A stretch of 5,966 bases of DNA from Treponema sp. (GCA_031279925.1 JAITHQ010000174.1:1-5966), one strand, 5' to 3'; positions 1 through 5,140 are shown, counted from the stretch's first letter. The notes: generated by a model from the letters alone, not told the origin. Made by a program: numbers and translations.

Positions 1-327
1 ACAACCATGCAGGTAAACGGTCTGTCAATGGTACAGCCATCAAATGATTACCAGATGTTGGGTACTTTTGAAACAAAAGTCAGTGTACACAAGGGGCTTG
101 GACCCGCTGGCGGGACGACATTGTTTAATCTTTTTTCTGATGCTTCAGATAACAAAATTCAGGAGGCTATCAGAAAAGAAGTTCAGTCCCGGGGCGGAAC
201 CGCAGCTATCAATGTAAAAATTACATGGGGGGCAGACCCAGTCCAGCTTTTTTTGAACATGCTAACGCTTACGCTTTATGCGCCCGCAACAGCAACTATA
301 AGCGGAACAGTTATTAAGGATAAATAA
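1..327 (+). CDS. 3' part of a small, probably exported hypothetical protein (5' truncated by window edge)
   Basis: The reading frame is open to the first base of the window: two codons (Thr-Thr) precede the first ATG at 7, so that ATG need not be the start, and a signal peptide could lie outside. The visible 108 residues have no transmembrane helix. The middle (AIRKEVQSRGGTAAINVKI) reads as an amphipathic helix and a Gly-Gly turn, followed by alternating hydrophobic strands to the end (TLTLYAPATATISGTVIK). This layout is like small bacterial TRL/Bor-type lipoproteins, in which a helix and a GG turn precede paired beta strands, but that resemblance is by eye and weak. No catalytic motif is visible. 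The gene ends 7 bases before a strong terminator hairpin, so it is the last gene of its transcript. Function is unknown; coding status is well supported by the open frame and the terminator. Confidence 0.7.
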   Translation, partial: TTMQVNGLSMVQPSNDYQMLGTFETKVSVHKGLGPAGGTTLFNLFSDASDNKIQEAIRKEVQSRGGTAAINVKITWGADPVQLFLNMLTLTLYAPATATISGTVIKDK

Positions 328-333
328 TTCCGT

Positions 334-371
334 AGGCAGCGCTAATTACGGGTTAATCAGCGCTGCCTTTT
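334..371 (+). terminator. Rho-independent terminator
   Basis: AGGCAGCGCT (334-343) pairs with AGCGCTGCCT (359-368). After one A-C mismatch the stem continues for four more pairs (345-348 with 354-357) around a 5-nt loop. The 3' arm runs into TTTT (368-371). It sits 6 bases after the stop codon of the 1-327 gene, as expected for its transcription terminator. Its right arm shares GTTAATCAGCG with the hairpin at 838-880. Confidence 0.8.
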
Positions 372-387
372 AACAAGGAGTATCACC

Positions 388-498
388 ATGAAACACTACA
401 ATAACCTGTTTGAACTGCTTATGGACAGGGACAATTTTCCGTCCGGCAGCAGGATTTATATTGAAAAAACATGCGGCATTCAAAACGCCCATTACTGA
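388..498 (+). CDS. 36-codon small ORF with strong ribosome binding site; possible gene remnant
   Basis: An ATG at 388 follows AAGGAG (375-380) at a normal 7-nt spacing, which is the best translation start in the left third of the window. The product begins MKHYNNLFELLMDRDNF and stops at TGA 496-498 after 36 residues. The N-terminus (basic residue, aromatic, N-L-F, acidic, then D-N) has the general look of the first residues of group II-intron-like or diversity-generating-retroelement reverse transcriptases, but no later RT motif (such as YxDD) occurs in any frame downstream. If the resemblance is real, this is only a decayed start. Reading past the stop in the same frame gives another 39 codons before the next stop. 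It could be a genuine small peptide, a translated leader, or the surviving start of a dead gene; I cannot decide between them. Confidence 0.4.
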   Translation: MKHYNNLFELLMDRDNFPSGSRIYIEKTCGIQNAHY

Positions 499-754
499 CT
501 TCTGTCAAGAAAAGAAGTAAAAGCACCGGGCTCTATTGAAGACGGTCATGCGCGTATTCCGCCTGCATTACAGGACTGCAAGGGTACAACCTTTTATGGG
601 CATAGCAACATTTAACTATAAAATCGATTTAAAAATGGGCGGCAATGCCGGTTTAAAAGACGGGGAAACAGGTGTTGTTGTTGAGGCAATAATATACTAC
701 CTGCAAACAACCGTTTTATGGATTGAAGCAGTCTTGCAATTTCAGCTAGGGAAG

Positions 755-786
755 CACTGAATACTTTAATCGAGAATTATTCAGTG
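755..786 (+). terminator. Weak terminator-like stem-loop
   Basis: CACTGAATA (755-763) pairs perfectly with TATTCAGTG (778-786) around a 14-nt loop; one wobble pair and one A-T pair can extend it outward. The 3' side is T-rich (TTGCTTTATTATGATTTTT) but has no clean T-run, so termination would be weak. It overlaps the stop of the doubtful frame 536-760 and may end any transcript that reads through from the left. Confidence 0.35.
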
Positions 787-798
787 TTGCTTTATTAT
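770..798 (+). promoter_or_regulatory. Possible promoter for the lipoprotein gene
   Basis: TCGAGA (770-775, 4 of 6 matches to TTGACA) lies 17 bases before TATTAT (793-798, 5 of 6 matches to TATAAT). It would start transcription near 805 and give a leader of about 85 nt that contains the 838-880 hairpin. It overlaps the 755-786 stem-loop. The -35 match is poor and the region is AT-rich, so chance is a real alternative. Confidence 0.3.
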
Positions 799-837
799 GA
801 TTTTTCGCAGTTTTCCGCAGGAAAACGGAAAAAATAA

Positions 838-880
838 TAGGGCGCCGCTGATTAGCGTCAAGTTAATCAGCGGCGCCCTA
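838..880 (+). promoter_or_regulatory. Perfect 17-bp hairpin abutting the Shine-Dalgarno of the 891 gene
   Basis: TAGGGCGCCGCTGATTA (838-854) is exactly complementary to 864-880, with a 9-nt loop (855-863). The last paired base (A880) is the first base of AGGGGAG, the Shine-Dalgarno of the following gene. There is no T-run after the stem, so it is not a standard terminator; GGGG follows instead. A stem of this stability immediately before a ribosome binding site could limit translation, block upstream readthrough, or stabilise the mRNA 5' end. The right arm begins GTTAATCAGCG, as in the 334-371 terminator, which suggests a common origin. Confidence 0.6.
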
Positions 881-890
881 GGGGAGCTGT

Positions 891-1466
891 GTGTCATTCA
901 GATTAATCGTACTGCTGCTCAATATCATAATCCTCGCCTCTTGTTCCAGCCTGCGGGCCGGGATATATCTGGTTTCCATTGATGACAGGAACGGGGAAAC
1001 AATTTTGCAAAACGAGCCGGACGTAAAAATATTTCTGGAGCATGTTGTTAATTCACACGAAAATTATTCGATTAAAGTTTTTGCCAGAACAGCGGTAAAC
1101 TTTCAGTTTAAGCGGACAAAGCTGCTTACGCACAGCTTTTATTTGATTAGTTCCAGCGATGAGGAATTCCATACCTTAAGTTTTTACGGAACAGAAATGT
1201 CGTTCTATTCAAAAGGCGCGTGGGCGCTTGACTCAAGGTCCGATAGCAGTTCGTATATCATGTATCGGGAAGGCAACAACCTGTGGGATGTTGATGAAAT
1301 TTTTCCGGAAAAAATTATTGATACCAAAAAAACAGCCGCCAACATTGTTAACAGAATGGACAGCGGCATAAGATATTATTATCAAGATCATATAAGAAAC
1401 AGGCCGAATGTGGACAATTGCAATACCGCGTTATATGAAACTATTGTTTTTAAAACTAAACCATAA
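891..1466 (+). CDS. Hypothetical lipoprotein, 191 aa
   Basis: The GTG at 891 is chosen because an in-frame TAG lies at 879-881, AGGGGAG (880-886) sits just upstream, and this start yields a full lipoprotein signal: MSFR, a hydrophobic run LIVLLLNIII, then the lipobox L15-A16-S17-C18. The mature protein would be lipid-anchored at Cys18 and face the periplasm or surface. The remaining 173 residues are soluble, rich in aromatic and Ser/Asp residues, and look mostly beta in the first two thirds (IKVFARTAVNFQF, HSFYLISS, FHTLSFYGTEMSFYS) and helical around 145-170. One further cysteine (CNTALYE) is near the C-terminus. I recognise no family and assign no function. It is transcribed towards the arabinofuranosidase gene and may be an independent single-gene unit. 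Confidence 0.75.
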   Translation: MSFRLIVLLLNIIILASCSSLRAGIYLVSIDDRNGETILQNEPDVKIFLEHVVNSHENYSIKVFARTAVNFQFKRTKLLTHSFYLISSSDEEFHTLSFYGTEMSFYSKGAWALDSRSDSSSYIMYREGNNLWDVDEIFPEKIIDTKKTAANIVNRMDSGIRYYYQDHIRNRPNVDNCNTALYETIVFKTKP

Positions 1467-1473
1467 TACGAGC

Positions 1474-1501
1474 CAGTTTCAAAACTCCAGTTTTGAAACT
1501 G
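1474..1501. repeat. Intergenic palindrome, CAAAACT/AGTTTTG family copy 1
   Basis: CAGTTTCAAAACT (1474-1486) is the exact reverse complement of 1489-1501, with only CC between. It lies 8 bases after the stop of the lipoprotein gene in the convergent spacer. There is no T-run on its 3' side, so termination of the plus-strand gene would rely on the stem alone. The core CAAAACT-nn-AGTTTTG recurs at 3169-3192, 4851-4889 and 4937-4966. Confidence 0.7.
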
Positions 1502-1563
1502 CCCCATACTATAGTTTTTATGGCAATCGCACATTCAACTAATTATTCATACGCAAAGTTTTA

Positions 1564-1605
1564 GGCGGCTGCGAAGCCTGATAAAAGCAAACGGGGCCAG
1601 CCGCC
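1564..1605 (-). terminator. Terminator-like stem-loop after the arabinofuranosidase gene
   Basis: GGCGGCTG (1564-1571) pairs with CAGCCGCC (1598-1605) over a 26-nt loop. ATTCAAC (1533-1539) and GTTGAAT (1611-1617) can form an outer helix. On the minus strand the structure begins 25 bases after the GH51 stop codon and is followed by TAAAACTTT, a poor T-tract. It is well placed to end the operon mRNA, but the long loop and weak tail make this tentative. Confidence 0.4.
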
Positions 1606-1630
1606 AGAAGGTTGAATTTACCTTACCCGC

Positions 1631-3112
1631 TTAACCAGCCAGTTCCAGCGTTACCGCCGACATGGGCGGAAGTTCCGCATGTACAAGGTTCCCCGATACC
1701 CTTGCGCCGGAAAAATCCCCGATCCGCACGGTATTGGGTTTTTCAAAGGTATTGTGATCCTGCATGTTTTCTGATGTAACAATTTTTCCGCTTGCCTGCG
1801 CCGTGGGGCTTAGTGTGCAGCCCCGCAGTTCAATTTTTACTGTTTGCCCCTTTGCAGGATCGATGTTAACAATGGAAATGTGAATCCGCTTGTCATCGTC
1901 AATCGAGGCGCTGGCGCTGAGTGCCGGAAGATTCCCCGCCGTTTCGCTTTCAACATAAACCGGCAGTTTTACCGCGTCATGGTGCGGCTTGTACAGGTCA
2001 AACGCATGATAAGTGGGGGTAAGGACCATCTTTTGCCCTTCGGTAAGGATCACCGCCTGCAGTACATTAATGGTCTGGGCAATGTTGGCCATGTGTACCC
2101 GTTCAGCGTAATTGTTGAAGATATTAAAATGGACAGCCGCCGCCAGCGCGTCCCTCAGCGTGTTCTGCTGATAGAGGAAACCGGGGTTTGTTCCCGGTTC
2201 CACGTTAAGCCATGTTCCCCATTCGTCAACTATCAGGCCGGTTTTACGATCAGGATCAAATTCGTCCATAATGGCGCTGTGTTTGCGGACCGCCTCGTCC
2301 ATACGGGCGGCTTTCCTCATGGTAATAAACCATTCGGCTTCGGTAAATTCCGTGGCTGAACCTTTATGCCCCCACTCGCCGGGGATGGTGTAGTAATGGA
2401 GTGAAAGGCCGTTCATAAAACGTCCCGCTTTTTCCATTAATACCCTTGTCCAGTTTTCGTCAAAGTCGCAGGGCCCGCAGGCGATTTTGTATGGCTTTAC
2501 GCCGCCATAAGCGCGGACGTATGTCGCATAACGGCGGAAATTGTCCGCGTAGAATTCCGGCGTCATATTGCCGCCGCAGCCCCAGTTTTCGTTGCCAATA
2601 CCCCAAAACCTTACGTTCCAGGGATCGGCTCTGCCATTCTTTTTGCGTTTTTCCGTCATGGGGCTTATGCCGCCAAAGTTGCAGTATTCAACCCATTGGG
2701 AAAGTTCCCGCACCGTACCGCTGCCCAGGTTTCCGCAGATGTAGGGCTCGCAGCCCAACTGGGCGCAGAGGTCAAGGAATTCATGGGTCCCGAAACTGTT
2801 GTCCTCGATTGCGCCGCCCCAATAGTCGTTGACCATTTGGGGACGCGAAGGGCCAACGCCGTCTTCCCAGTGGTAGCCGTCGGCAAAACAGCCGCCCGGC
2901 CAGCGCAGATTGGGTATTTTGATATGCCGCAGGGCGGCGACAACATCGTTTCTGATTCCCCTGGTATTGGGAATGGCCGCCGCTGCCTGGGGATCGTTCC
3001 CCACCCAAAAGCCGCCGTAGATACAGCGGCCCAAATGCTCGGAAAAATGGCCGTAAATGTGGCGGCTTATTTTAACATCGCCATCGTGGGTTTTAACTAC
3101 AATCCGGTTCAT
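1631..3112 (-). CDS. abfA: Intracellular exo-alpha-L-arabinofuranosidase, glycoside hydrolase family 51
   Basis: The 493-residue product matches GH51 arabinofuranosidases throughout and is close to the family's usual length of about 500 (for example Geobacillus AbfA). It removes terminal alpha-L-arabinofuranosyl groups from arabinoxylan, arabinan or arabinogalactan fragments with retention of configuration. Landmarks are an N-terminal [17 protein letters not shown] segment (residues 19-34), [19 protein letters not shown] (70-88), the acid/base motif [11 protein letters not shown] with Glu175, the segment SLHYYTIPG (237-245), and the nucleophile motif LIVDEWGTW with Glu297. Residues about 385-493 form the beta-sandwich tail typical of the family. 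There is no signal peptide, so it acts in the cytoplasm on imported oligosaccharides. The ATG at 3112 has AAGGAG 8 bases upstream. It is the second gene after the solute-binding lipoprotein on the same strand. Catalytic residues are intact. Substrate beyond the arabinofuranosyl linkage cannot be told from sequence. Confidence 0.95.
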   Translation of the reverse strand: MNRIVVKTHDGDVKISRHIYGHFSEHLGRCIYGGFWVGNDPQAAAAIPNTRGIRNDVVAALRHIKIPNLRWPGGCFADGYHWEDGVGPSRPQMVNDYWGGAIEDNSFGTHEFLDLCAQLGCEPYICGNLGSGTVRELSQWVEYCNFGGISPMTEKRKKNGRADPWNVRFWGIGNENWGCGGNMTPEFYADNFRRYATYVRAYGGVKPYKIACGPCDFDENWTRVLMEKAGRFMNGLSLHYYTIPGEWGHKGSATEFTEAEWFITMRKAARMDEAVRKHSAIMDEFDPDRKTGLIVDEWGTWLNVEPGTNPGFLYQQNTLRDALAAAVHFNIFNNYAERVHMANIAQTINVLQAVILTEGQKMVLTPTYHAFDLYKPHHDAVKLPVYVESETAGNLPALSASASIDDDKRIHISIVNIDPAKGQTVKIELRGCTLSPTAQASGKIVTSENMQDHNTFEKPNTVRIGDFSGARVSGNLVHAELPPMSAVTLELAG

Positions 3113-3120
3113 CGTTTTTT

Positions 3121-3147
3121 CTCCTTAAAAGTTATCTTAAAAGTTAT
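3121..3147 (-). repeat. abfA: 12-nt tandem duplication carrying the GH51 ribosome binding site
   Basis: CTTAAAAGTTAT occurs twice head-to-tail (3124-3135 and 3136-3147). On the minus strand this reads ATAACTTTTAAG twice, and the copy nearer the gene runs into GAG to form AAGGAG (3121-3126), the Shine-Dalgarno of the arabinofuranosidase. The other copy lacks GAG, so only one functional site is present. A slippage-type duplication is the simplest explanation. Confidence 0.6.
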
Positions 3148-3161
3148 ATGGTATGAAATGT

Positions 3162-3199
3162 AGAGGCCGTTGCAAAACTGAAGTTTTGCAACAGCTTCT
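3162..3199. repeat. Intergenic palindrome, CAAAACT/AGTTTTG family copy 2
   Basis: GTTGCAAAACT (3169-3179) and AGTTTTGCAAC (3182-3192) are perfectly complementary around GA. Beyond one C-A mismatch the pairing continues through 3162-3167 with 3194-3199, including one G-T wobble. It lies in the spacer between the solute-binding protein and arabinofuranosidase genes. There is no T-run on either side, so it is more likely a processing or mRNA-stability element, or an inserted repeat, than a terminator. The 24-nt core is identical to 4940-4963. Confidence 0.7.
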
Positions 3200-3203
3200 G
3201 TAT

Positions 3204-3217
3204 TGACAATATTGTCA
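3204..3217. promoter_or_regulatory. 14-bp perfect palindrome, operator-like or small hairpin
   Basis: TGACAATATTGTCA is exactly self-complementary and has no spacer. It lies 12 bases past the stop codon of the solute-binding protein gene, in the spacer before the arabinofuranosidase gene. Its form suits a dimeric repressor site, but no good promoter is visible beside it. A 14-bp perfect palindrome in AT-rich spacer DNA can also arise by chance. Confidence 0.35.
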
Positions 3218-3229
3218 TTTTTCAGGTTC

Positions 3230-4792
3230 CTACGGTTCCCGGTATTGTGCAATACGCTCGTCCAGTACCGCCTGCGCCCCAGACGCCAGCCAGTCGGCAA
3301 TGCCTGCTTCCCACACCCGGTCAAAGTCACCGGGAGGGCATATCATCAATTCGGCCAGCAGGGTGTTGTGTTTATCAAGCAGCGTCTGGTTGACCGGGCC
3401 CGCGGCGGAAAGCTGTACGGGAATAACCGGGCCGGGCGCGGCGTTGGTCATGGCAAGGGTATAGGCGTTTTTGATTTTTTCAAAAGGCCAGGGATAGCCT
3501 GCGGCCAGCGCCCGTATATTAAGTTCCTCATCGCCCAGTTCAAGGCCGTTTACACAAAACGTATAATCGAGATTCTGCGGGCTGTTTTGAATCCACGGGC
3601 CGGTTACGGGTTTTATTTTTGGAACGCCGTCAACAATGTCATGCGTAATGCCTTCCGGCCCTGCCTGCAAAAAATGGTAGTTTTCGTAGCGGGCAAGCCA
3701 GTTGACATAGCGCAGCGCCGCATCGGGGTTTTTACACGAAAGGGGAATAAAAAAGTTGATCCCCGCCGAATCGTAGGCGGTTTTGCGGGTAATGCCATTG
3801 GCGCCGGTAATGGCGTCTACCGGCACGAATTCCGCGCCGGGAATATTTTTTTGCAAATCGGAAAGCAGCTTGTCATTTTCGCGGTAGGGGGCGTCCCACT
3901 CGCCGCAGAACGAGCCAACAACGCCGCTCTTGATAACGGTATTGGCCTCCTCTCCCTTGTAAACGGCAAAGTCCCGGTCAATTAAGCCTTCCTGATACAT
4001 TTGATTTACAAAACGCATTCCCTCTTTACAGCCGGGCAAGAGCAGGTATTTTTCTACGATGGTATGCGTCCAGCGTGTTTTTATATCAAGATTGGGGTCA
4101 ATAAACGAGTAGAGTATGTTGTACACGCCCCAAAACACATCGCTGCCCATTGCAAGGGGAATAACGCGGCTTTTACCATGGCCGCCGGGGTCTTGTTCCT
4201 TAAAGGCTTTTAAGGCCGCGTAATACTCCTTCGTGGCAGCGGGCAGGGGCAGGCCCAGCTTGTCCAGCCAGTCCTTGCGGATAAACATGCCGCGCTGGGC
4301 GGTAAATACCCGGCGGGCGGGAATCGAAAATATTTTTTTTGTTACCGGGTCTTCGTTGCGCCGTATCAGGTCCCGGCCCGGCAGGGCGGCGTCCGGCCCC
4401 AGGAATTTTTTTAAGTCCTGCAAGGTGGTGTCGATGTAGGGCGCAAGGTCCAGCAGGCCGCCCAGATCGCGGTAATTGCCGATAAGGTCTGGAGAATAGG
4501 AAAGGCAGACATCCGGCGGCGTACCGGCGGCCATAAGGTTGTTCATGGCGGTGGTTTCGTTCCAGCGGGGAACGGGGACAAACGTAACCTTGATGTTTTC
4601 GTCTTTAAGGACTTTTTCCTGAATCCACTTTGTCCAGTTATTATCGGTGGGATTGGTTTTGCCGCCGTCTGTGCCCCGGTCAAAAACCGCCACTTTAATT
4701 TCCGGCGGCCTGCCGGGCCTTGCGCCGCCGCTGTTTCCGCAGGCCGCAAAAACCAGCGCGGCTGCAATTGCGATTAACAGATTTCTCTTCAT
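3230..4792 (-). CDS. ABC transporter extracellular solute-binding lipoprotein (family 1, LplA-like), probably for arabinose-containing oligosaccharides
   Basis: The 520-residue product starts with MKRN, a hydrophobic run and the lipobox FAAC (Cys18), so it should be lipid-anchored outside the inner membrane. The length, the early segment IKVAVFDRG, AAGTPPDVCLSY (88-99), and the C-terminal stretch FDRVWEAGIADWLASGAQAV (490-509) followed by LDERIAQY (510-517) are typical of the large LplA/YtcQ-type binding proteins that work with LplB and YtcP-like permeases. It would capture a sugar ligand and hand it to a membrane permease. The ligand is inferred only from the adjacent GH51 gene, 117 nt downstream on the same strand. 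The ATG at 4792 follows AAAGGAG (4799-4805) at a good distance. No permease or ATPase gene is in the window, which is unusual for the family. A promoter and a structured leader lie upstream (4793-5062). Confidence 0.9.
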   Translation of the reverse strand: MKRNLLIAIAAALVFAACGNSGGARPGRPPEIKVAVFDRGTDGGKTNPTDNNWTKWIQEKVLKDENIKVTFVPVPRWNETTAMNNLMAAGTPPDVCLSYSPDLIGNYRDLGGLLDLAPYIDTTLQDLKKFLGPDAALPGRDLIRRNEDPVTKKIFSIPARRVFTAQRGMFIRKDWLDKLGLPLPAATKEYYAALKAFKEQDPGGHGKSRVIPLAMGSDVFWGVYNILYSFIDPNLDIKTRWTHTIVEKYLLLPGCKEGMRFVNQMYQEGLIDRDFAVYKGEEANTVIKSGVVGSFCGEWDAPYRENDKLLSDLQKNIPGAEFVPVDAITGANGITRKTAYDSAGINFFIPLSCKNPDAALRYVNWLARYENYHFLQAGPEGITHDIVDGVPKIKPVTGPWIQNSPQNLDYTFCVNGLELGDEELNIRALAAGYPWPFEKIKNAYTLAMTNAAPGPVIPVQLSAAGPVNQTLLDKHNTLLAELMICPPGDFDRVWEAGIADWLASGAQAVLDERIAQYREP

Positions 4793-4850
4793 GATACACT
4801 CCTTTAAAGCCGGATAAATACATTGCCGGCATAAGCCGTTTACTTTCCCT

Positions 4851-4889
4851 AGAGCCTGTGCAAAACTCGGTTAGTTTTGCACAGGCTCT
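4851..4889. repeat. Perfect 17-bp stem-loop in the operon leader, CAAAACT/AGTTTTG family copy 3
   Basis: AGAGCCTGTGCAAAACT (4851-4867) is exactly complementary to 4873-4889 around the loop CGGTT. In the minus-strand leader it is the last of three hairpins and ends about 45 nt before the ribosome binding site of the solute-binding protein gene. The arms resemble the imperfect outer arms of the copy at 3162-3199 (AGAGGC and GCTTCT). On the minus strand it is followed by AGGGAAAG, so it is not an intrinsic terminator. Confidence 0.75.
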
Positions 4890-4890
4890 T

Positions 4891-4928
4891 GCAGTTTCTC
4901 GGCCTACGGCCTACAAAACTGCATTTTT
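4891..4928. repeat. Middle leader stem-loop, with a T-run on the plus strand
   Basis: GCAGTTT (4891-4897) pairs with AAACTGC (4916-4922). The loop contains CGGCCTA twice in tandem (4900-4906 and 4907-4913), and the two GGCC motifs can pair with each other. Read on the plus strand, the stem is followed by ATTTTTTA (4923-4930), which looks like an intrinsic terminator, but no plus-strand gene precedes it. It might stop antisense transcription into the operon leader, or be part of the repeat cluster 4851-4966. Confidence 0.45.
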
Positions 4929-4936
4929 TAGCGGTT

Positions 4937-4966
4937 GTTGTTGCAAAACTGAAGTTTTGCAACAAC
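4937..4966. repeat. 14-bp stem-loop in the operon leader, CAAAACT/AGTTTTG family copy 4
   Basis: Bases 4937-4950 (ending TTGCAAAACT) are exactly complementary to 4953-4966, with GA between. It is the first hairpin met by RNA polymerase after the predicted start near 5005. Bases 4940-4963 are identical to 3169-3192 in the next spacer of the same operon. The minus-strand downstream flank is A-rich rather than T-rich, so it is not a terminator. Confidence 0.7.
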
Positions 4967-4990
4967 CTCCCTAATAGTGACAATTGATGC

Positions 4991-5002
4991 GTGTACCTAC
5001 AC
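4991..5002. promoter_or_regulatory. Operator-like inverted repeat at the predicted transcription start
   Basis: GTGTA (4991-4995) and TACAC (4998-5002) form an inverted repeat with a 2-bp centre. It covers roughly the first bases transcribed from the promoter at 5012-5040, a common position for a repressor site. It is short, so the assignment is tentative. Confidence 0.3.
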
Positions 5003-5011
5003 ACTGCATAT

Positions 5012-5040
5012 AGTAAATACCAAATTTGCAGCAAAGTCAA
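5012..5040 (-). promoter_or_regulatory. Sigma-70-type promoter of the solute-binding protein/arabinofuranosidase operon
   Basis: On the minus strand TTGACT (5040-5035, 5 of 6 matches to TTGACA) is followed by exactly 17 bases and then TTTACT (5017-5012, 4 of 6 matches to TATAAT). Transcription would begin near 5005 and leave a leader of about 210 nt before the ATG at 4792, containing three stem-loops. The weak -10 box and the adjoining direct repeats fit a promoter that needs an activator. Confidence 0.55.
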
Positions 5041-5062
5041 TATTTTGTGACATATTTTGTGA
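5040..5062 (-). promoter_or_regulatory. Tandem 11-bp direct repeats just upstream of the -35 box; activator-site candidate
   Basis: On the minus strand TCACAAAATAT occurs at 5062-5052 and again at 5050-5040, a 12-bp period close to one helical turn. The second copy ends in the first T of the -35 hexamer. Same-orientation boxes next to -35 are typical of AraC-family or response-regulator activators, and LplA-type uptake genes are often controlled by YesN-type regulators of that kind. No regulator gene is in the window, so the protein involved is unknown. Confidence 0.5.
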
Positions 5063-5100
5063 TATCTTCGAAAAGCGCGCGATAATTTTTGTTTTACCTT

Positions 5101-5140
5101 AAAAAAGGCTTTCGGAAGAGGCACTTTCCGAAAGCCCTTT
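5101..5140 (-). terminator. Strong Rho-independent terminator, partly bidirectional
   Basis: GGCTTTCGGAA (5107-5117) pairs perfectly with TTCCGAAAGCC (5126-5136) around an 8-nt loop, which a G-T wobble can shorten to 6. On the minus strand the stem is followed by TTTTTT (5106-5101), the classic form, placed to end the transcript of the 5242 gene. On the plus strand it is followed by CTTT, so weaker termination in that direction is possible. It insulates the operon promoter at 5012-5040 from the gene to its right. Confidence 0.85.

Larger units (their letters stand above)
499..837. other. Gene-poor stretch with short frames and hairpins, possibly decayed coding DNA
   Basis: No convincing gene is visible on either strand. 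A TTG-started frame at 536-760 (74 codons) has no Shine-Dalgarno and an unconvincing composition. Another frame is open at 727-834 (coding-like, ending SAGKRKK) but has no start of its own before the hairpin at 755-786. Fragments of plausible protein sequence in different frames, next to a well-initiated but short ORF at 388, fit a gene broken by several frameshifts. This is inference, and no parent family was recognised. The stretch also holds stem-loop 755-786 and a small hairpin, GTTTTCC (810-816) with GGAAAAC (820-826), loop GCA. Confidence 0.35.

Noticed and set aside
388..498. Functional reverse transcriptase or diversity-generating retroelement
   Set aside because: Only a loose N-terminal resemblance exists. 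No RT catalytic motif, template/variable repeat pair or target gene is visible.
797..982. Plus-strand frame through the 838-880 hairpin
   Set aside because: It overlaps the lipoprotein start in another frame, encodes the hairpin arms, and lacks a ribosome binding site.
1844..2359. Plus-strand open frame, with others at 2446-2832 and 2696-3163
   Set aside because: All are antisense to the GH51 gene with intact catalytic motifs, and none has a convincing translation start.
3203..3985. Long plus-strand open frame of 260 codons
   Set aside because: It lies almost wholly antisense to the solute-binding protein gene, whose family match is clear. It has no promoter, ribosome binding site or recognisable product, and is a frame shadow in GC-skewed codons.
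4851..4966. CRISPR-like array
   Set aside because: The three hairpins differ in sequence and length, have no regular spacers and no cas genes nearby; only two share an exact core, and one of those pairs with a copy 1.7 kb away.
4849..5124. Minus-strand frame crossing the operon leader, including a possible TTG start after AGGGAGG (4972-4966)
   Set aside because: The frame spans the promoter and all three hairpins, its composition is unlike a protein, and the TTG lies too close to the AGGGAGG. A leader peptide cannot be fully excluded but is not supported.
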